Origin: CAZBZG01 sp964496245
GTDB lineage: Bacteria; Planctomycetota; SZUA-567
Assembly (NCBI GenBank): GCA_964496245.1
Contig: CAZBZG010000058.1
Location: 1 to 19,834, forward strand
DNA length: 19,834 nt
Reading direction: 5' to 3'
Every line of letters begins with the position of its first letter. The first letter of the stretch is position 1. Shown piece by piece: positions 1 through 7,158 of the stretch. The notes beneath the pieces were generated by a model. That model was not told where the DNA came from and ran no database searches. It worked only from the letters and a program-made list of their open reading frames with translations. The position numbers and the translations under genes are program-made.

Positions 1-867
1 CCACTTGGTGTAGACCTGTGTGCCCCACTCCTCTGAATGCCCGCCCCCGATCCGCACCCACGGCCAGTCGTACTTCAGGTCCTTGATCAGGTACGGGAAG
101 TAGAAGACCGGCACCTTGCCGATCTTGAGGATGTTGTGCCACGACTCGACCTTCTCGTCCTTGCGGAAGTTGACCGCGGTCGAGTGGATGTGCCAGTGCG
201 GCTCCGCGAACTGGCTGGGGGAGAGCTTGACCCCGATGCCTTCCTGGTGCTCCCGATCGATGGAGCGCACGCTCTTGGCCGTGACGGCCAGGCGCTTGAC
301 CTCCCCGCTGACCAAGCCTTCCATCTCGCGCGTGGACGCGGGCCCCGTACGGCCCGTCTTGTCCGCGCCGTACACGCTCCGTCCGCCCCCCCCTTGCACG
401 AACGGCACCTTTTGCAGCGCGACTTCCTCGCGCTCCGCCTTGAGTCGTACGTTCTCGGCCAGGCCCCGCCACTTGCCCGTATGGAAGAAGAGCCGGTCGC
501 AGTAGAAGGAACTGCCACCCGGATCCTCGAAGACCACATCTCCCTCGGCATAGACCTCCTTGGTCTCGTAGTGGTAGACCATGTTCCGCGCCCGGATCCG
601 GGTCTCCCCCACCGCCAGGACCGCGTAGTTGCGGATGACCACCGCCTTCTTCTCTTTCACGAAATCGAGGATGCCGCCGTCGATCTGGAGATCTTCGAAC
701 AGCATGCCACCCAGCCCCTCGCCGGCCTGCACCGACGGAAAAGCGGCCAGGAGAACGAACGCAGCCAGGATGCAGTTCGTCCCCAAGTATCCCTTTCGCA
801 CCCGTCCGTTCGAGCGTGGCGCGAACATGCGCGGCGCCGCCAAGGCATTTCTCAGGACCGGTCCCAT
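1..867 (-). CDS. lptD: LPS-assembly protein LptD (OstA family), N-terminal part, cut by window edge
   Basis: LptD forms the outer-membrane barrel that, with LptE, inserts lipopolysaccharide into the outer leaflet. The minus frame stays open from the ATG at 867 to base 1 (289 codons, no stop), so the barrel lies outside the window. Residues 1-48 look like a Sec signal peptide with an unusually long basic n-region, a hydrophobic core (ILAAFVLLAAF) and a cleavage site at VQA. An OstA/LptA-like beta-jellyroll follows (about 50-150), with RARNMVYHYETKEVYAEGDV typical of the fold. Near 235-270, PHWHIHSTAVNF and GKVPVFYFPYLIKDL match the conserved LptD pattern of PhW then vPvfYlPY before the barrel. 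The start overlaps the stop of the upstream FHA-GAF-HD-GYP gene by one base (TGATG), and a GAGGAG lies about 12 nt upstream, so translation is probably coupled. Family assignment is strong; the symbol depends on the unseen C-terminus. Confidence 0.85.
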   Translation of the reverse strand, partial: MGPVLRNALAAPRMFAPRSNGRVRKGYLGTNCILAAFVLLAAFPSVQAGEGLGGMLFEDLQIDGGILDFVKEKKAVVIRNYAVLAVGETRIRARNMVYHYETKEVYAEGDVVFEDPGGSSFYCDRLFFHTGKWRGLAENVRLKAEREEVALQKVPFVQGGGGRSVYGADKTGRTGPASTREMEGLVSGEVKRLAVTAKSVRSIDREHQEGIGVKLSPSQFAEPHWHIHSTAVNFRKDEKVESWHNILKIGKVPVFYFPYLIKDLKYDWPWVRIGGGHSEEWGTQVYTKW

Positions 868-2480
868 CAGTTCGCGTTCTCCTCGGGTACGGCCGACAGC
901 GCCCGAGTGATGCGAAAGCGCCCGCCTACCGCCTCCGGACGGGCCGTGTCTCCCCGGCCGTAAACCGCCTGGAAGGCTTTCGCCACCGCGGGGTCGAACT
1001 GCGTGCCGGCACACTCGGCAATGGTTTCCATGGCTTCTCGGGGATCGCGGGCCGCACGGTACGGGCGGTCGCTGGTCATGGCGTCGAACGTATCGGCCAC
1101 CGCCAGAATGCGCGCGCTCAAGGGGATCTCCGTGCCGGCCAGGCCCGACGGATAGCCCGTACCGTCGAACCGCTCGTGGTGGTGGCGCACGGATTCGACG
1201 ATGTCGCCCATGTGCACGATCCGGTCGATCTCCGGCATGTTCTCGATGATGCGTACACCTTCGTCCGGATGGCGACGGATACTCGCGAACTCCTCGTCGT
1301 TCAACCGCCCCGGCTTCTGCAGGACAGCTTCGGGCACGCCGATCTTCCCGACATCGTGCAGCACGCCGGCGAGCTCGATCGCGTACCGCTCGGGACCGCT
1401 CAGCTTCAGCTCCCGGGCAAGCATGAGGGCGTAGGCCGTCACACGCTCGGAGTGCCCGCGGGTGTAGGGATCTTTGGCCTCGATCGTAGCCACCAGCGTA
1501 TGCATGGCGCCGATGAACAGGGTTTCCAGATCTTCGATCAGGCGGGCCCGCTCGATGGCCACGCCCACCTGGTGTCCCACGGCCGCCAACAGGGAGAGTT
1601 CGGCCTCCGTGAACTGCGTGGTACCCGATCGCGAATCCACGTAGATCGCGCCAATGATCTTTTCATCGGTGCGCAGGGGCACACACATGACGCCGTGGAT
1701 GTTCTGCATGACGACCGACACCCCGGCTTTGAACCGGTCATCGTCGGCCGCGTTCGACGAGATCAGGCTGACCCCCTGCCGCAGAGCCTCGTCCAGGATG
1801 GTCCGGCTCAACGGGAAGGCGCCCGGATCGGCCTGGCAATCCAGGGTGTGCGTGGCCACAGGCTCGGGCTCGCCCGTCTCCTGGTTGATCAGCACGATGG
1901 CGCTGCGCTCGGCTCCCGAAATGGCGAGAATGGCTTCCGCCGCCGCGTCGAGGATGGCATCCATGTTCACCTCGGCGTAGATGGTGTTGCCCATCTCGCA
2001 GATGATGGCCAAACGCCGACGGGCACGCGCAAGCTGCGGGGAATCCGTCTTGTCGGGCGTGATCGTGGCCCCGCGCGTATCATACTGCTTTTTGACCGCG
2101 GGCTGACCGAGTTGCTCGCCCACGAGGTCGACCGTGGTGTCCGGGAGTTTGCGAGGTCCCGCATGCCCTCCTGCCAGGGGCTCCTGCACGAGCGTGAGAC
2201 GCAGCACCGACGAACCAATGCCGATCCGGTCCCCTTCGCGCAATCCCACCGTCTGGGCAGGCACGCCGTTCACCAGCGTCCCATTGGAGGACCCGAGGTC
2301 GATCAACTGGGGCCCCTCCTCCGTGTTCGTCAGGCGACAATGGAGGCGGCTGACCCCCTGATCGGGAATCTGGATGTCGCTTCGGATGCTGCGTCCAACG
2401 GCGACCACCTGCCCCTCCTCAATCCGAAAGCGCTGTCCCTTGAGCCGCCCGCTCTCCACGATCAGTTCGGCATCTGCCAC
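867..2480 (-). CDS. FHA-GAF-HD-GYP domain protein, putative cyclic-di-nucleotide phosphodiesterase
   Basis: A 537-residue cytoplasmic signalling protein. Residues about 5-95 are an FHA phosphothreonine-binding domain (GRSIRSDIQIPDQGVSRLHC near 29-48, GSSNGTLVNG near 63-72). Residues about 152-312 are a GAF sensor domain. Residues about 325-520 are an HD-GYP phosphodiesterase with H375-D376 in LHDVGKIGVPEAVL and HHERFDGTGYP with GYP at 442-444; all hallmark residues are present. HD-GYP proteins of this type hydrolyse c-di-GMP or cGAMP; which substrate applies cannot be told from sequence. The GTG start at 2480 is chosen because GGAGG lies 7 nt upstream and the FHA fold begins right after it; a longer TTG form (2639) would add 53 residues unlike any domain. 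It is the first gene of a unit with lptD, whose ATG overlaps its stop. The FHA domain suggests Ser/Thr kinase input, but no kinase is in view. Confidence 0.93.
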   Translation of the reverse strand: MADAELIVESGRLKGQRFRIEEGQVVAVGRSIRSDIQIPDQGVSRLHCRLTNTEEGPQLIDLGSSNGTLVNGVPAQTVGLREGDRIGIGSSVLRLTLVQEPLAGGHAGPRKLPDTTVDLVGEQLGQPAVKKQYDTRGATITPDKTDSPQLARARRRLAIICEMGNTIYAEVNMDAILDAAAEAILAISGAERSAIVLINQETGEPEPVATHTLDCQADPGAFPLSRTILDEALRQGVSLISSNAADDDRFKAGVSVVMQNIHGVMCVPLRTDEKIIGAIYVDSRSGTTQFTEAELSLLAAVGHQVGVAIERARLIEDLETLFIGAMHTLVATIEAKDPYTRGHSERVTAYALMLARELKLSGPERYAIELAGVLHDVGKIGVPEAVLQKPGRLNDEEFASIRRHPDEGVRIIENMPEIDRIVHMGDIVESVRHHHERFDGTGYPSGLAGTEIPLSARILAVADTFDAMTSDRPYRAARDPREAMETIAECAGTQFDPAVAKAFQAVYGRGDTARPEAVGGRFRITRALSAVPEENAN

Positions 2481-2487
2481 GCGAAGG

Positions 2488-2492
2488 CCTCC
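2488..2492 (-). promoter_or_regulatory. Shine-Dalgarno GGAGG that fixes the GTG start of the HD-GYP gene
   Basis: GGAGG on the minus strand sits 7 nt before the GTG at 2480, ideal spacing. It supports GTG over the upstream TTG at 2639 or the ATG 23 codons upstream of the GTG, neither of which has a comparable site. Confidence 0.75.
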
Positions 2493-2662
2493 GCCCACGA
2501 CCAGCCGCCGGCAGGAAGCGTACAGGCACACCCCGCCCAGAAACGGCATCACACCAACGTAGCGGCGATCTGGGCGCTGCGGCTCGCCGCGCCCTCCCCT
2601 CCGCGTGCGCATCCTCTTCCAACATCGGCCACGGGGCAACCGATCTGCCTAAGCTCCCACTA

Positions 2663-2691
2663 CTTATAGGCTCGCACCCCGGCGAAGTCAA
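2663..2691 (-). promoter_or_regulatory. Sigma-70 promoter for the HD-GYP/lptD unit
   Basis: The minus strand reads TTGACT (2691-2686), a 17-nt spacer, then TATAAG (2668-2663), close to consensus with optimal spacing. The expected transcription start is near 2656, giving a leader of about 175 nt before the GTG at 2480. The same TTGAC/17/TATAAG arrangement occurs at 17410-17438, which raises confidence in both. Confidence 0.75.
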
Positions 2692-2951
2692 GACCGTTCT
2701 CCTGTGGACACGCGTGGCCAAACCCGTCCACCCCTCTGATGGACCGGCCGGACCCACGCACTCATCACGTAGGTTACGTCCGTACGGAGATCTATTTCAA
2801 GGTGATTGAGGGAAATCAAGCATCCGCCACAACGAAGCCATATGGAATCCGGGCGGCTTGATTCGTATCCATTTGGTGTGTAGTAGATTAGGTATTCGGT
2901 CTGCGTGGAAGTCCCTGGATGGCCAGCCTGCGGGCCCCAGAGAACGCCACA
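2692..2951. other. Intergenic stretch with no gene seen
   Basis: About 260 nt between the HD-GYP promoter and the stop of the small CxxC gene (both minus strand). No ORF here has family features or a ribosome-binding site, and I see no convincing terminator: only weak interrupted pairings such as GAATC with GATTC about 2846-2865. Confidence 0.5.
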
Positions 2952-3152
2952 TCAGCTTCCCATGAGCGGTTGAGCGGCCTGAGGGCGGGATGCGGCCAAC
3001 CGACGCAACCGCAACAGCAGCAACTCGATACGTGCTGTAGCTGCGCAATCCGGGCAATACCCGTGAGAGACCAGATCGTCTTCTCCAGCGGGCCCCTCCA
3101 CCCACTGCCCCTTGCGTTTGACCCGCTCGCACACACAGCACACGACTTTCAT
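2952..3152 (-). CDS. Small double-CxxC (zinc-ribbon-like) protein with SHGxCPxC motif
   Basis: A 66-residue protein starting MKVVCCVCERVKRKG. It has one cysteine pair at C5/C8 (with an extra C6), a tryptophan at 17, then LVSHGYCPDC with C33 and C36, and a basic Leu-rich helix (RIELLLLRLRRL) near 41-52. The order CxxC, W, SHGxCPxC matches the short Cys module often found at the C-terminus of PAS-domain or response-regulator proteins in environmental bacteria; here it stands alone. The four cysteines probably bind one metal ion, most likely zinc (inference). The start is well fixed by GGGAGG 7 nt upstream (3160-3165). The same frame extends upstream to an ATG at 3293 without ribosome-binding site or family similarity, so that longer form is not used. 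No operon partner: HD-GYP lies 470 nt downstream behind its own promoter. The biological role is unknown. Confidence 0.78.
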   Translation of the reverse strand: MKVVCCVCERVKRKGQWVEGPAGEDDLVSHGYCPDCAATARIELLLLRLRRLAASRPQAAQPLMGS

Positions 3153-3159
3153 GATGATG

Positions 3160-3165
3160 CCTCCC
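3160..3165 (-). promoter_or_regulatory. Shine-Dalgarno GGGAGG of the small CxxC gene
   Basis: GGGAGG on the minus strand lies 7 nt before the ATG at 3152. It is the main evidence that the short 66-residue form is translated. Confidence 0.7.
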
Positions 3166-3386
3166 AAGCAATTTCCTCTACACATGTCAACGGCAGCCGG
3201 AGGCGAATTCTCCAATCTTTTTTGTCGGTTTCCGCTTCCAATGGGCTCTTCCGGTCCCTCTGCGTAGCAATGAACAATGGGCTGCATCGCCATCCTCTGA
3301 CTGCGGTTCGTTGGGACTCCGCAACTGTCAGGGCGTTCGCACCTCCTTACGCTCCTGCCTACCCGCGCCCGGCCGGCGAAAACCTG
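3166..3386. other. Intergenic region between divergent small CxxC gene and trxA
   Basis: About 220 nt with no gene I can support. On the minus strand a TTGACA lies near 3186-3181, but no acceptable -10 box follows at 16-18 nt, so the promoter of the small CxxC gene is unresolved. An isolated perfect Shine-Dalgarno (AAGGAGGT, minus, 3348-3341) is not followed by a start codon opening a plausible frame. Confidence 0.45.
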
Positions 3387-3415
3387 TTGCGTTCCTCACA
3401 CGCGAGCGCTATACT
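3387..3415 (+). promoter_or_regulatory. Sigma-70 promoter for trxA
   Basis: TTGCGT (3387-3392), a 17-nt spacer and TATACT (3410-3415). The transcription start would be near 3422 with a leader of about 70 nt before the thioredoxin ATG at 3491. Confidence 0.65.
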
Positions 3416-3490
3416 CCATTGCACAATACACTTCCGTTTTTGCGCGTGCGACCCGCTGGTTGTACGGGCGGCTCACTCAGGGAGACGATC

Positions 3491-3811
3491 ATGAGCGACG
3501 CGGTCAAAGAACTCACGGATGGCGACTTCGAAGAATACACGGCAGGCGGCGTGGTGCTGGTCGACTTCTGGGCTCCCTGGTGCGCGCCCTGCCTGGCGCA
3601 GGCCCCTGTCATCGAAGGGCTGGGCGCCAAGGTGGGGGACAAGGCCAACATCGCCAAGATCAATGTGGACGAGAACACCGAGGCCGCGCAGAAGTTCGGC
3701 GTCCAGAGCATTCCCACGTTGATCCTCTTCAAGGACGGCGCTGAGCACAAACGTTTCGTGGGCGTGCAGGCGGAAGCGGATCTCGTGCAGGCCATTGAAG
3801 ACGCCCAATAG
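3491..3811 (+). CDS. trxA: Thioredoxin
   Basis: A 106-residue, single-domain cytoplasmic thioredoxin, the usual length of TrxA. It reduces disulfides of target proteins and is recharged by a thioredoxin reductase not seen here. The active site is WCAPC at residues 30-34 with redox cysteines C31 and C34; the conserved cis-proline is P75 in QSIPTLILF. KINVDENTEAAQKFGV is the conserved alpha/beta segment of the family. The ATG at 3491 is preceded by GGAG (3481-3484) at good spacing; a long in-frame extension to 3311 crosses the promoter and has no thioredoxin similarity. The only oddity is Ala in place of the usual Gly in the active-site CGPC, a known natural variant in bacterial thioredoxins. 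It appears monocistronic, with its own promoter and a hairpin downstream. Confidence 0.95.
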   Translation: MSDAVKELTDGDFEEYTAGGVVLVDFWAPWCAPCLAQAPVIEGLGAKVGDKANIAKINVDENTEAAQKFGVQSIPTLILFKDGAEHKRFVGVQAEADLVQAIEDAQ

Positions 3812-3869
3812 CGGTACTTTCCCCATCCCGGCCAGCCAGGATTTCGACGTTCGCTCCCCCCTGGCGGGC

Positions 3870-3899
3870 AGCGGGTGGCCCGACCGGTCCCCACCCGCT
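3870..3899 (+). terminator. Hairpin downstream of trxA, possible terminator
   Basis: AGCGGGTGG (3870-3878) and CCACCCGCT (3891-3899) form a perfect 9-bp stem around a 12-nt loop that itself holds the palindrome GACCGGTC. There is no run of T after the stem, so it is not a classic intrinsic terminator; it may end trxA mRNA inefficiently or protect its 3' end. Confidence 0.4.
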
Positions 3900-3928
3900 C
3901 TCCGTCCGTTCCATACCGCGCTTTCCCC

Positions 3929-3957
3929 TTGATCCCTGTCCTGCTTTCGGATAGAGT
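3929..3957 (+). promoter_or_regulatory. Sigma-70 promoter for the mannosidase/DUF362 unit
   Basis: TTGATC (3929-3934), a 17-nt spacer and TAGAGT (3952-3957). The start site would be near 3963, about 43 nt before the ATG at 4006. The -10 box is weaker than in the other promoters of this window. Confidence 0.5.
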
Positions 3958-4005
3958 CCGCACTCCGTCCCGACAGACGCGCAATCTACCACGAGGAAGA
4001 ACCCC

Positions 4006-7000
4006 ATGAGCCGTCACGGCATGCAGAACCTCGAAGACCTCTACATCCGCAAGCTCGAAAAGCGCATTGACGAGATCGGCACGCACGCATGGTCCGACGC
4101 GGTTCCGTTCAACGACGTGGCCATGGCCGAAACCAAGGCGCACCTCTCCCTGGCCGAGGCACGCCGTCTGCCGTACCGCCAGGTCCGGCCCGGCCGCCAG
4201 TGGGGCAAGCCATGGAGCACGGCCTGGTTCCGCCTGCGGGGTCGCGTGCCCCGCGCCTTCCGCGGCCAACCCGTCTCGCTCCTTTTCAACCCTGAGGGCG
4301 AGTGCGTCGTCTTTCACAACGGGGAGCCCGTCCAGGGGCTGGACCCGAACCGCGAGGACGTGCTTCTCTACAAGCGTGCCCGCGGCGGGGAGCGCGTGGA
4401 ACTCTACGTGGAGGCAGGCGCGAGCAGCGCCTTCGGCCGTCATGGTAAGCGAACCATGCACGAACCGCGCCTGGCCGTCTTCAACGAGGATGTCTGGGAT
4501 GCCTGGCACGACGCGAGCGCCCTCTTCGACCTGGCGCGGGCCGGTGTGCCGATCTCCTGGTCTGGGAAGACCAGAGGGTCGCCGCCGCAGCGGGACACGC
4601 GTTCGGCGCGCCTCATCTTTACGCTCAACAAGGCAGTGGATCTCTTCGACTACCACGACACGGCCCGGGACGCCCTGCGGCGGTCGGGGCGTCGTGTGCG
4701 GCGTGCGCTCCGCTCGGCCTATGCCTGCCGCGCCCACGACTCGGCACAGACGATCGCCTGTCTGGGCCACGCCCACATCGACGTGGCGTGGCTCTGGCCC
4801 CTGGCCGAGACGGTCCGCAAGTGCGGCCGCACCTTCTCCAACGTGCTCGCCTGCATGGATCGCTACCCCGAGTTCGTCTTCTGCCAGAGCCAGCCCCAGC
4901 TGTACGAGTTCACGCGGGACCGATACCCTTCCCTCTACCGCAAGATCAAGCAGCGCGCCCGCAAGGGGCAATGGATCCCCACCGGCTGCATGTGGGTCGA
5001 GGCCGACTGCAACGTCTCGGGCGGCGAGAGTCTCGTCCGTCAGATCCTGTTCGGCACGCGCTTCTTCCGAAAGGAGTTCAACCACCAGGTCGCCTGCCTC
5101 TGGCTTCCAGACGTCTTCGGGTACTGCGCCTCCCTGCCCCAACTCCTCAAGCGCAGCGGCATCGACTACTTCCTGACCATCAAAATCAGCTGGAGCCAGT
5201 TCAACAAGTTTCCCCACAACACGTTCTACTGGGAAGGATTGGACGGCTCGCGCGTGCTCGCGCACTTTCCCCCGTCCGGGGACTACAATTCGCGCCTTGC
5301 CGCCGACCAGATGCTACGCGCCGAACGCGATTACCAGGAGAAGGACCGCTCGCCGCTGCAGGCCATCCCCTTCGGCTTCGGGGACGGCGGCGGCGGACCG
5401 ACCCCGGCCATGCTCGAGCGGCGCAGGCGCTACCACGATCTCGAAGGCATGCCCAAGCTCCGGCCCATGCCTCCCGAGCGCTTCTTCCAACGGCTCGAAA
5501 ACCAATCGACCGACCTGCGGACCTACGTCGGCGAGCTCTATCTCGAGCTGCACCGCGCCACCCTCACGACCCAATCCCACATCAAGCGCAACAACCGGAA
5601 GGCAGAATGCCTCCTCCGTGACACCGAAATCCTCTGGGCGAGCAATCTGCCCGCGCGCGCGCGCTACCCCCAGGACAATATCAACGACGCATGGAAGACA
5701 GTCCTGCTGAACCAGTTCCACGACATCATCCCCGGGAGCTCGATCACGCGCGTATACGAGGACTCGGCCAATCAGTTCCGCGCCCTCTTCCAGGATATCG
5801 AGCCGCTTCGGGACAAGGGCCTCGCACGATACGCCAAGGGCGTGGACACGCGGGGGCCGGGGCGCGCGGTCCTGCTCTTCAATACGCTCGGGTGGGAGCG
5901 CACGGACGTGGCCGCCCTCAAGATCCCGGGGCTCCAGCGCCGCCGCGCGTACAAGGCGGTTGCGCCCGACGGCGGGGAAATCCCGGTCCAACTGGGCTCT
6001 GACGGGTACGCGCGCTTCCGCGCCCGCCTCCCCTCCCTCGGCCATGCCGTCTATCACATCGTCCCGGGCCGGGCTGAGACCGCGCGCCTCCAGGTAAGCG
6101 AGCGCGGCATGGAGAACGACCGCCTGCGGATTCGTCTCGACGCCCGGGGGCGTGTGCGCAGCATCTATGACAAGGTCCAGGCGCGCGAGATCCTCGCGCC
6201 CCGCACCACGGGCAACCAGCTCATCCTCTTCGAGGACAAGCCCGCGGCCTGGGATGCCTGGGACATCGACATCTTCTACAACGACAAGGCCCTGAGCGTG
6301 GACGGCGAACTGCTCTCGGTACGCGCAATCGAGAAGGGGCCCGTCCGCGGCGTCATCCGCGTCCGCCGCGCCATCAGCCACTCCACCGTGACGCAGGATA
6401 TCGTTTTGGACGCGGACTCCTCGCGGCTCGATTTCGTGACGACCGTGGACTGGGGGGAGGAAAAGGACGTGCTCCTCAAGGCTGCCTTTCCCGTGAACAT
6501 CCGCAGTCAGCGCGCACGGTACGACATTCAGTTCGGCAGCGTGGAGCGCCCCACCCACTGGAATACGCCGAAAGATTTCGCGCAGTTCGAGGTGGCCGCC
6601 CACAAATGGGCGGACCTCTCCGAGGGCGACTCGGGCGTGGCCCTGCTCAACGACTGCAAATACGGCTATGACGTGCGCGACAACGTCATGCGCATCTCGC
6701 TGCTCCGCGCGCCCAAGAGCCCGGACCCTTCCGCGGACGTGAACAAACAGCATTGCTTCACCTATTCGATCCTTCCGCATGGTGGGGACTATCGGAACGG
6801 CGTGGTGCGTGCCGGCTACGAACTCAACGTCCCGCTCCTCGCCGGCGTGGTGCCTGCCTCGCGCGGCAAGCAACCCGCCGAGGACAGCCTGCTCGCCGTG
6901 ACCGGGGACAATGTGGTGATCGAAACCATGAAGAAGGCCGAGGACGACCGGGGGCTTATCGTTCGGCTGTACGAGGCCCACGGATGCAGGGGACAACGCA

Positions 7001-7143
7001 CCCTGCGCACGTCTCTTCCCGTGCGACGGGTCGTGGAGACCGACCTCATGGAGAAGGAGGAACGCCGCCTCACGATCCGCAGCGGGCGCGTCCGCCTCAA
7101 CTTCCGGCCCTTTCAGATCCGCACGCTCAAACTCGTGCTGTGA
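4006..7143 (+). CDS. Alpha-mannosidase, glycoside hydrolase family 38
   Basis: A 1045-residue retaining, zinc-dependent alpha-mannosidase without signal peptide, so cytoplasmic. Residues about 1-245 are the N-terminal accessory domain seen in the long Ams1/bacterial branch (WSTAWFRLRGRVPRAF). The catalytic domain starts at GHAHIDVAWLW with metal ligands H257 and D259; the nucleophile is D369 in WLPDVFGY; the fourth ligand is H572 in NQFHDIIPGSSI. The C-terminal beta domains (about 640-1045) are complete, so length and all key residues fit an active enzyme. It releases terminal alpha-mannose from short imported oligosaccharides or glycoconjugates; the linkage cannot be read from sequence. GAGGAAG precedes the ATG. 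A DUF362 gene follows 15 nt downstream, so the two are cotranscribed. No sugar transporter or mannose kinase lies nearby. Confidence 0.95.
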   Translation: MSRHGMQNLEDLYIRKLEKRIDEIGTHAWSDAVPFNDVAMAETKAHLSLAEARRLPYRQVRPGRQWGKPWSTAWFRLRGRVPRAFRGQPVSLLFNPEGECVVFHNGEPVQGLDPNREDVLLYKRARGGERVELYVEAGASSAFGRHGKRTMHEPRLAVFNEDVWDAWHDASALFDLARAGVPISWSGKTRGSPPQRDTRSARLIFTLNKAVDLFDYHDTARDALRRSGRRVRRALRSAYACRAHDSAQTIACLGHAHIDVAWLWPLAETVRKCGRTFSNVLACMDRYPEFVFCQSQPQLYEFTRDRYPSLYRKIKQRARKGQWIPTGCMWVEADCNVSGGESLVRQILFGTRFFRKEFNHQVACLWLPDVFGYCASLPQLLKRSGIDYFLTIKISWSQFNKFPHNTFYWEGLDGSRVLAHFPPSGDYNSRLAADQMLRAERDYQEKDRSPLQAIPFGFGDGGGGPTPAMLERRRRYHDLEGMPKLRPMPPERFFQRLENQSTDLRTYVGELYLELHRATLTTQSHIKRNNRKAECLLRDTEILWASNLPARARYPQDNINDAWKTVLLNQFHDIIPGSSITRVYEDSANQFRALFQDIEPLRDKGLARYAKGVDTRGPGRAVLLFNTLGWERTDVAALKIPGLQRRRAYKAVAPDGGEIPVQLGSDGYARFRARLPSLGHAVYHIVPGRAETARLQVSERGMENDRLRIRLDARGRVRSIYDKVQAREILAPRTTGNQLILFEDKPAAWDAWDIDIFYNDKALSVDGELLSVRAIEKGPVRGVIRVRRAISHSTVTQDIVLDADSSRLDFVTTVDWGEEKDVLLKAAFPVNIRSQRARYDIQFGSVERPTHWNTPKDFAQFEVAAHKWADLSEGDSGVALLNDCKYGYDVRDNVMRISLLRAPKSPDPSADVNKQHCFTYSILPHGGDYRNGVVRAGYELNVPLLAGVVPASRGKQPAEDSLLAVTGDNVVIETMKKAEDDRGLIVRLYEAHGCRGQRTLRTSLPVRRVVETDLMEKEERRLTIRSGRVRLNFRPFQIRTLKLVL

Positions 7144-7158
7144 CCGGCGGAGGCTTTC

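Noticed and set aside
37..963. 308-codon plus open frame at the left edge
   Set aside because: Antisense to the lptD-like gene, which has signal peptide, OstA-fold text and a coupled start.
2481..2639. 53-residue N-terminal extension of the HD-GYP protein from a TTG
   Set aside because: Arg-rich, no domain similarity; the GGAGG/GTG pair at the FHA boundary is far better.
816..2669. 617-codon plus open frame opposite the HD-GYP gene
   Set aside because: Antisense of a gene with complete FHA, GAF and HD-GYP motifs; low-complexity His/Arg/Gly content.
3341..3348. Perfect Shine-Dalgarno AAGGAGGT on the minus strand
   Set aside because: No start codon at useful distance opens a plausible reading frame; the next ATG in that direction is over 40 nt away.
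3409..5265. 618-codon minus open frame across trxA and the mannosidase start
   Set aside because: Crosses the trxA promoter, an intergenic region and two real genes; no ribosome-binding site or family signal.
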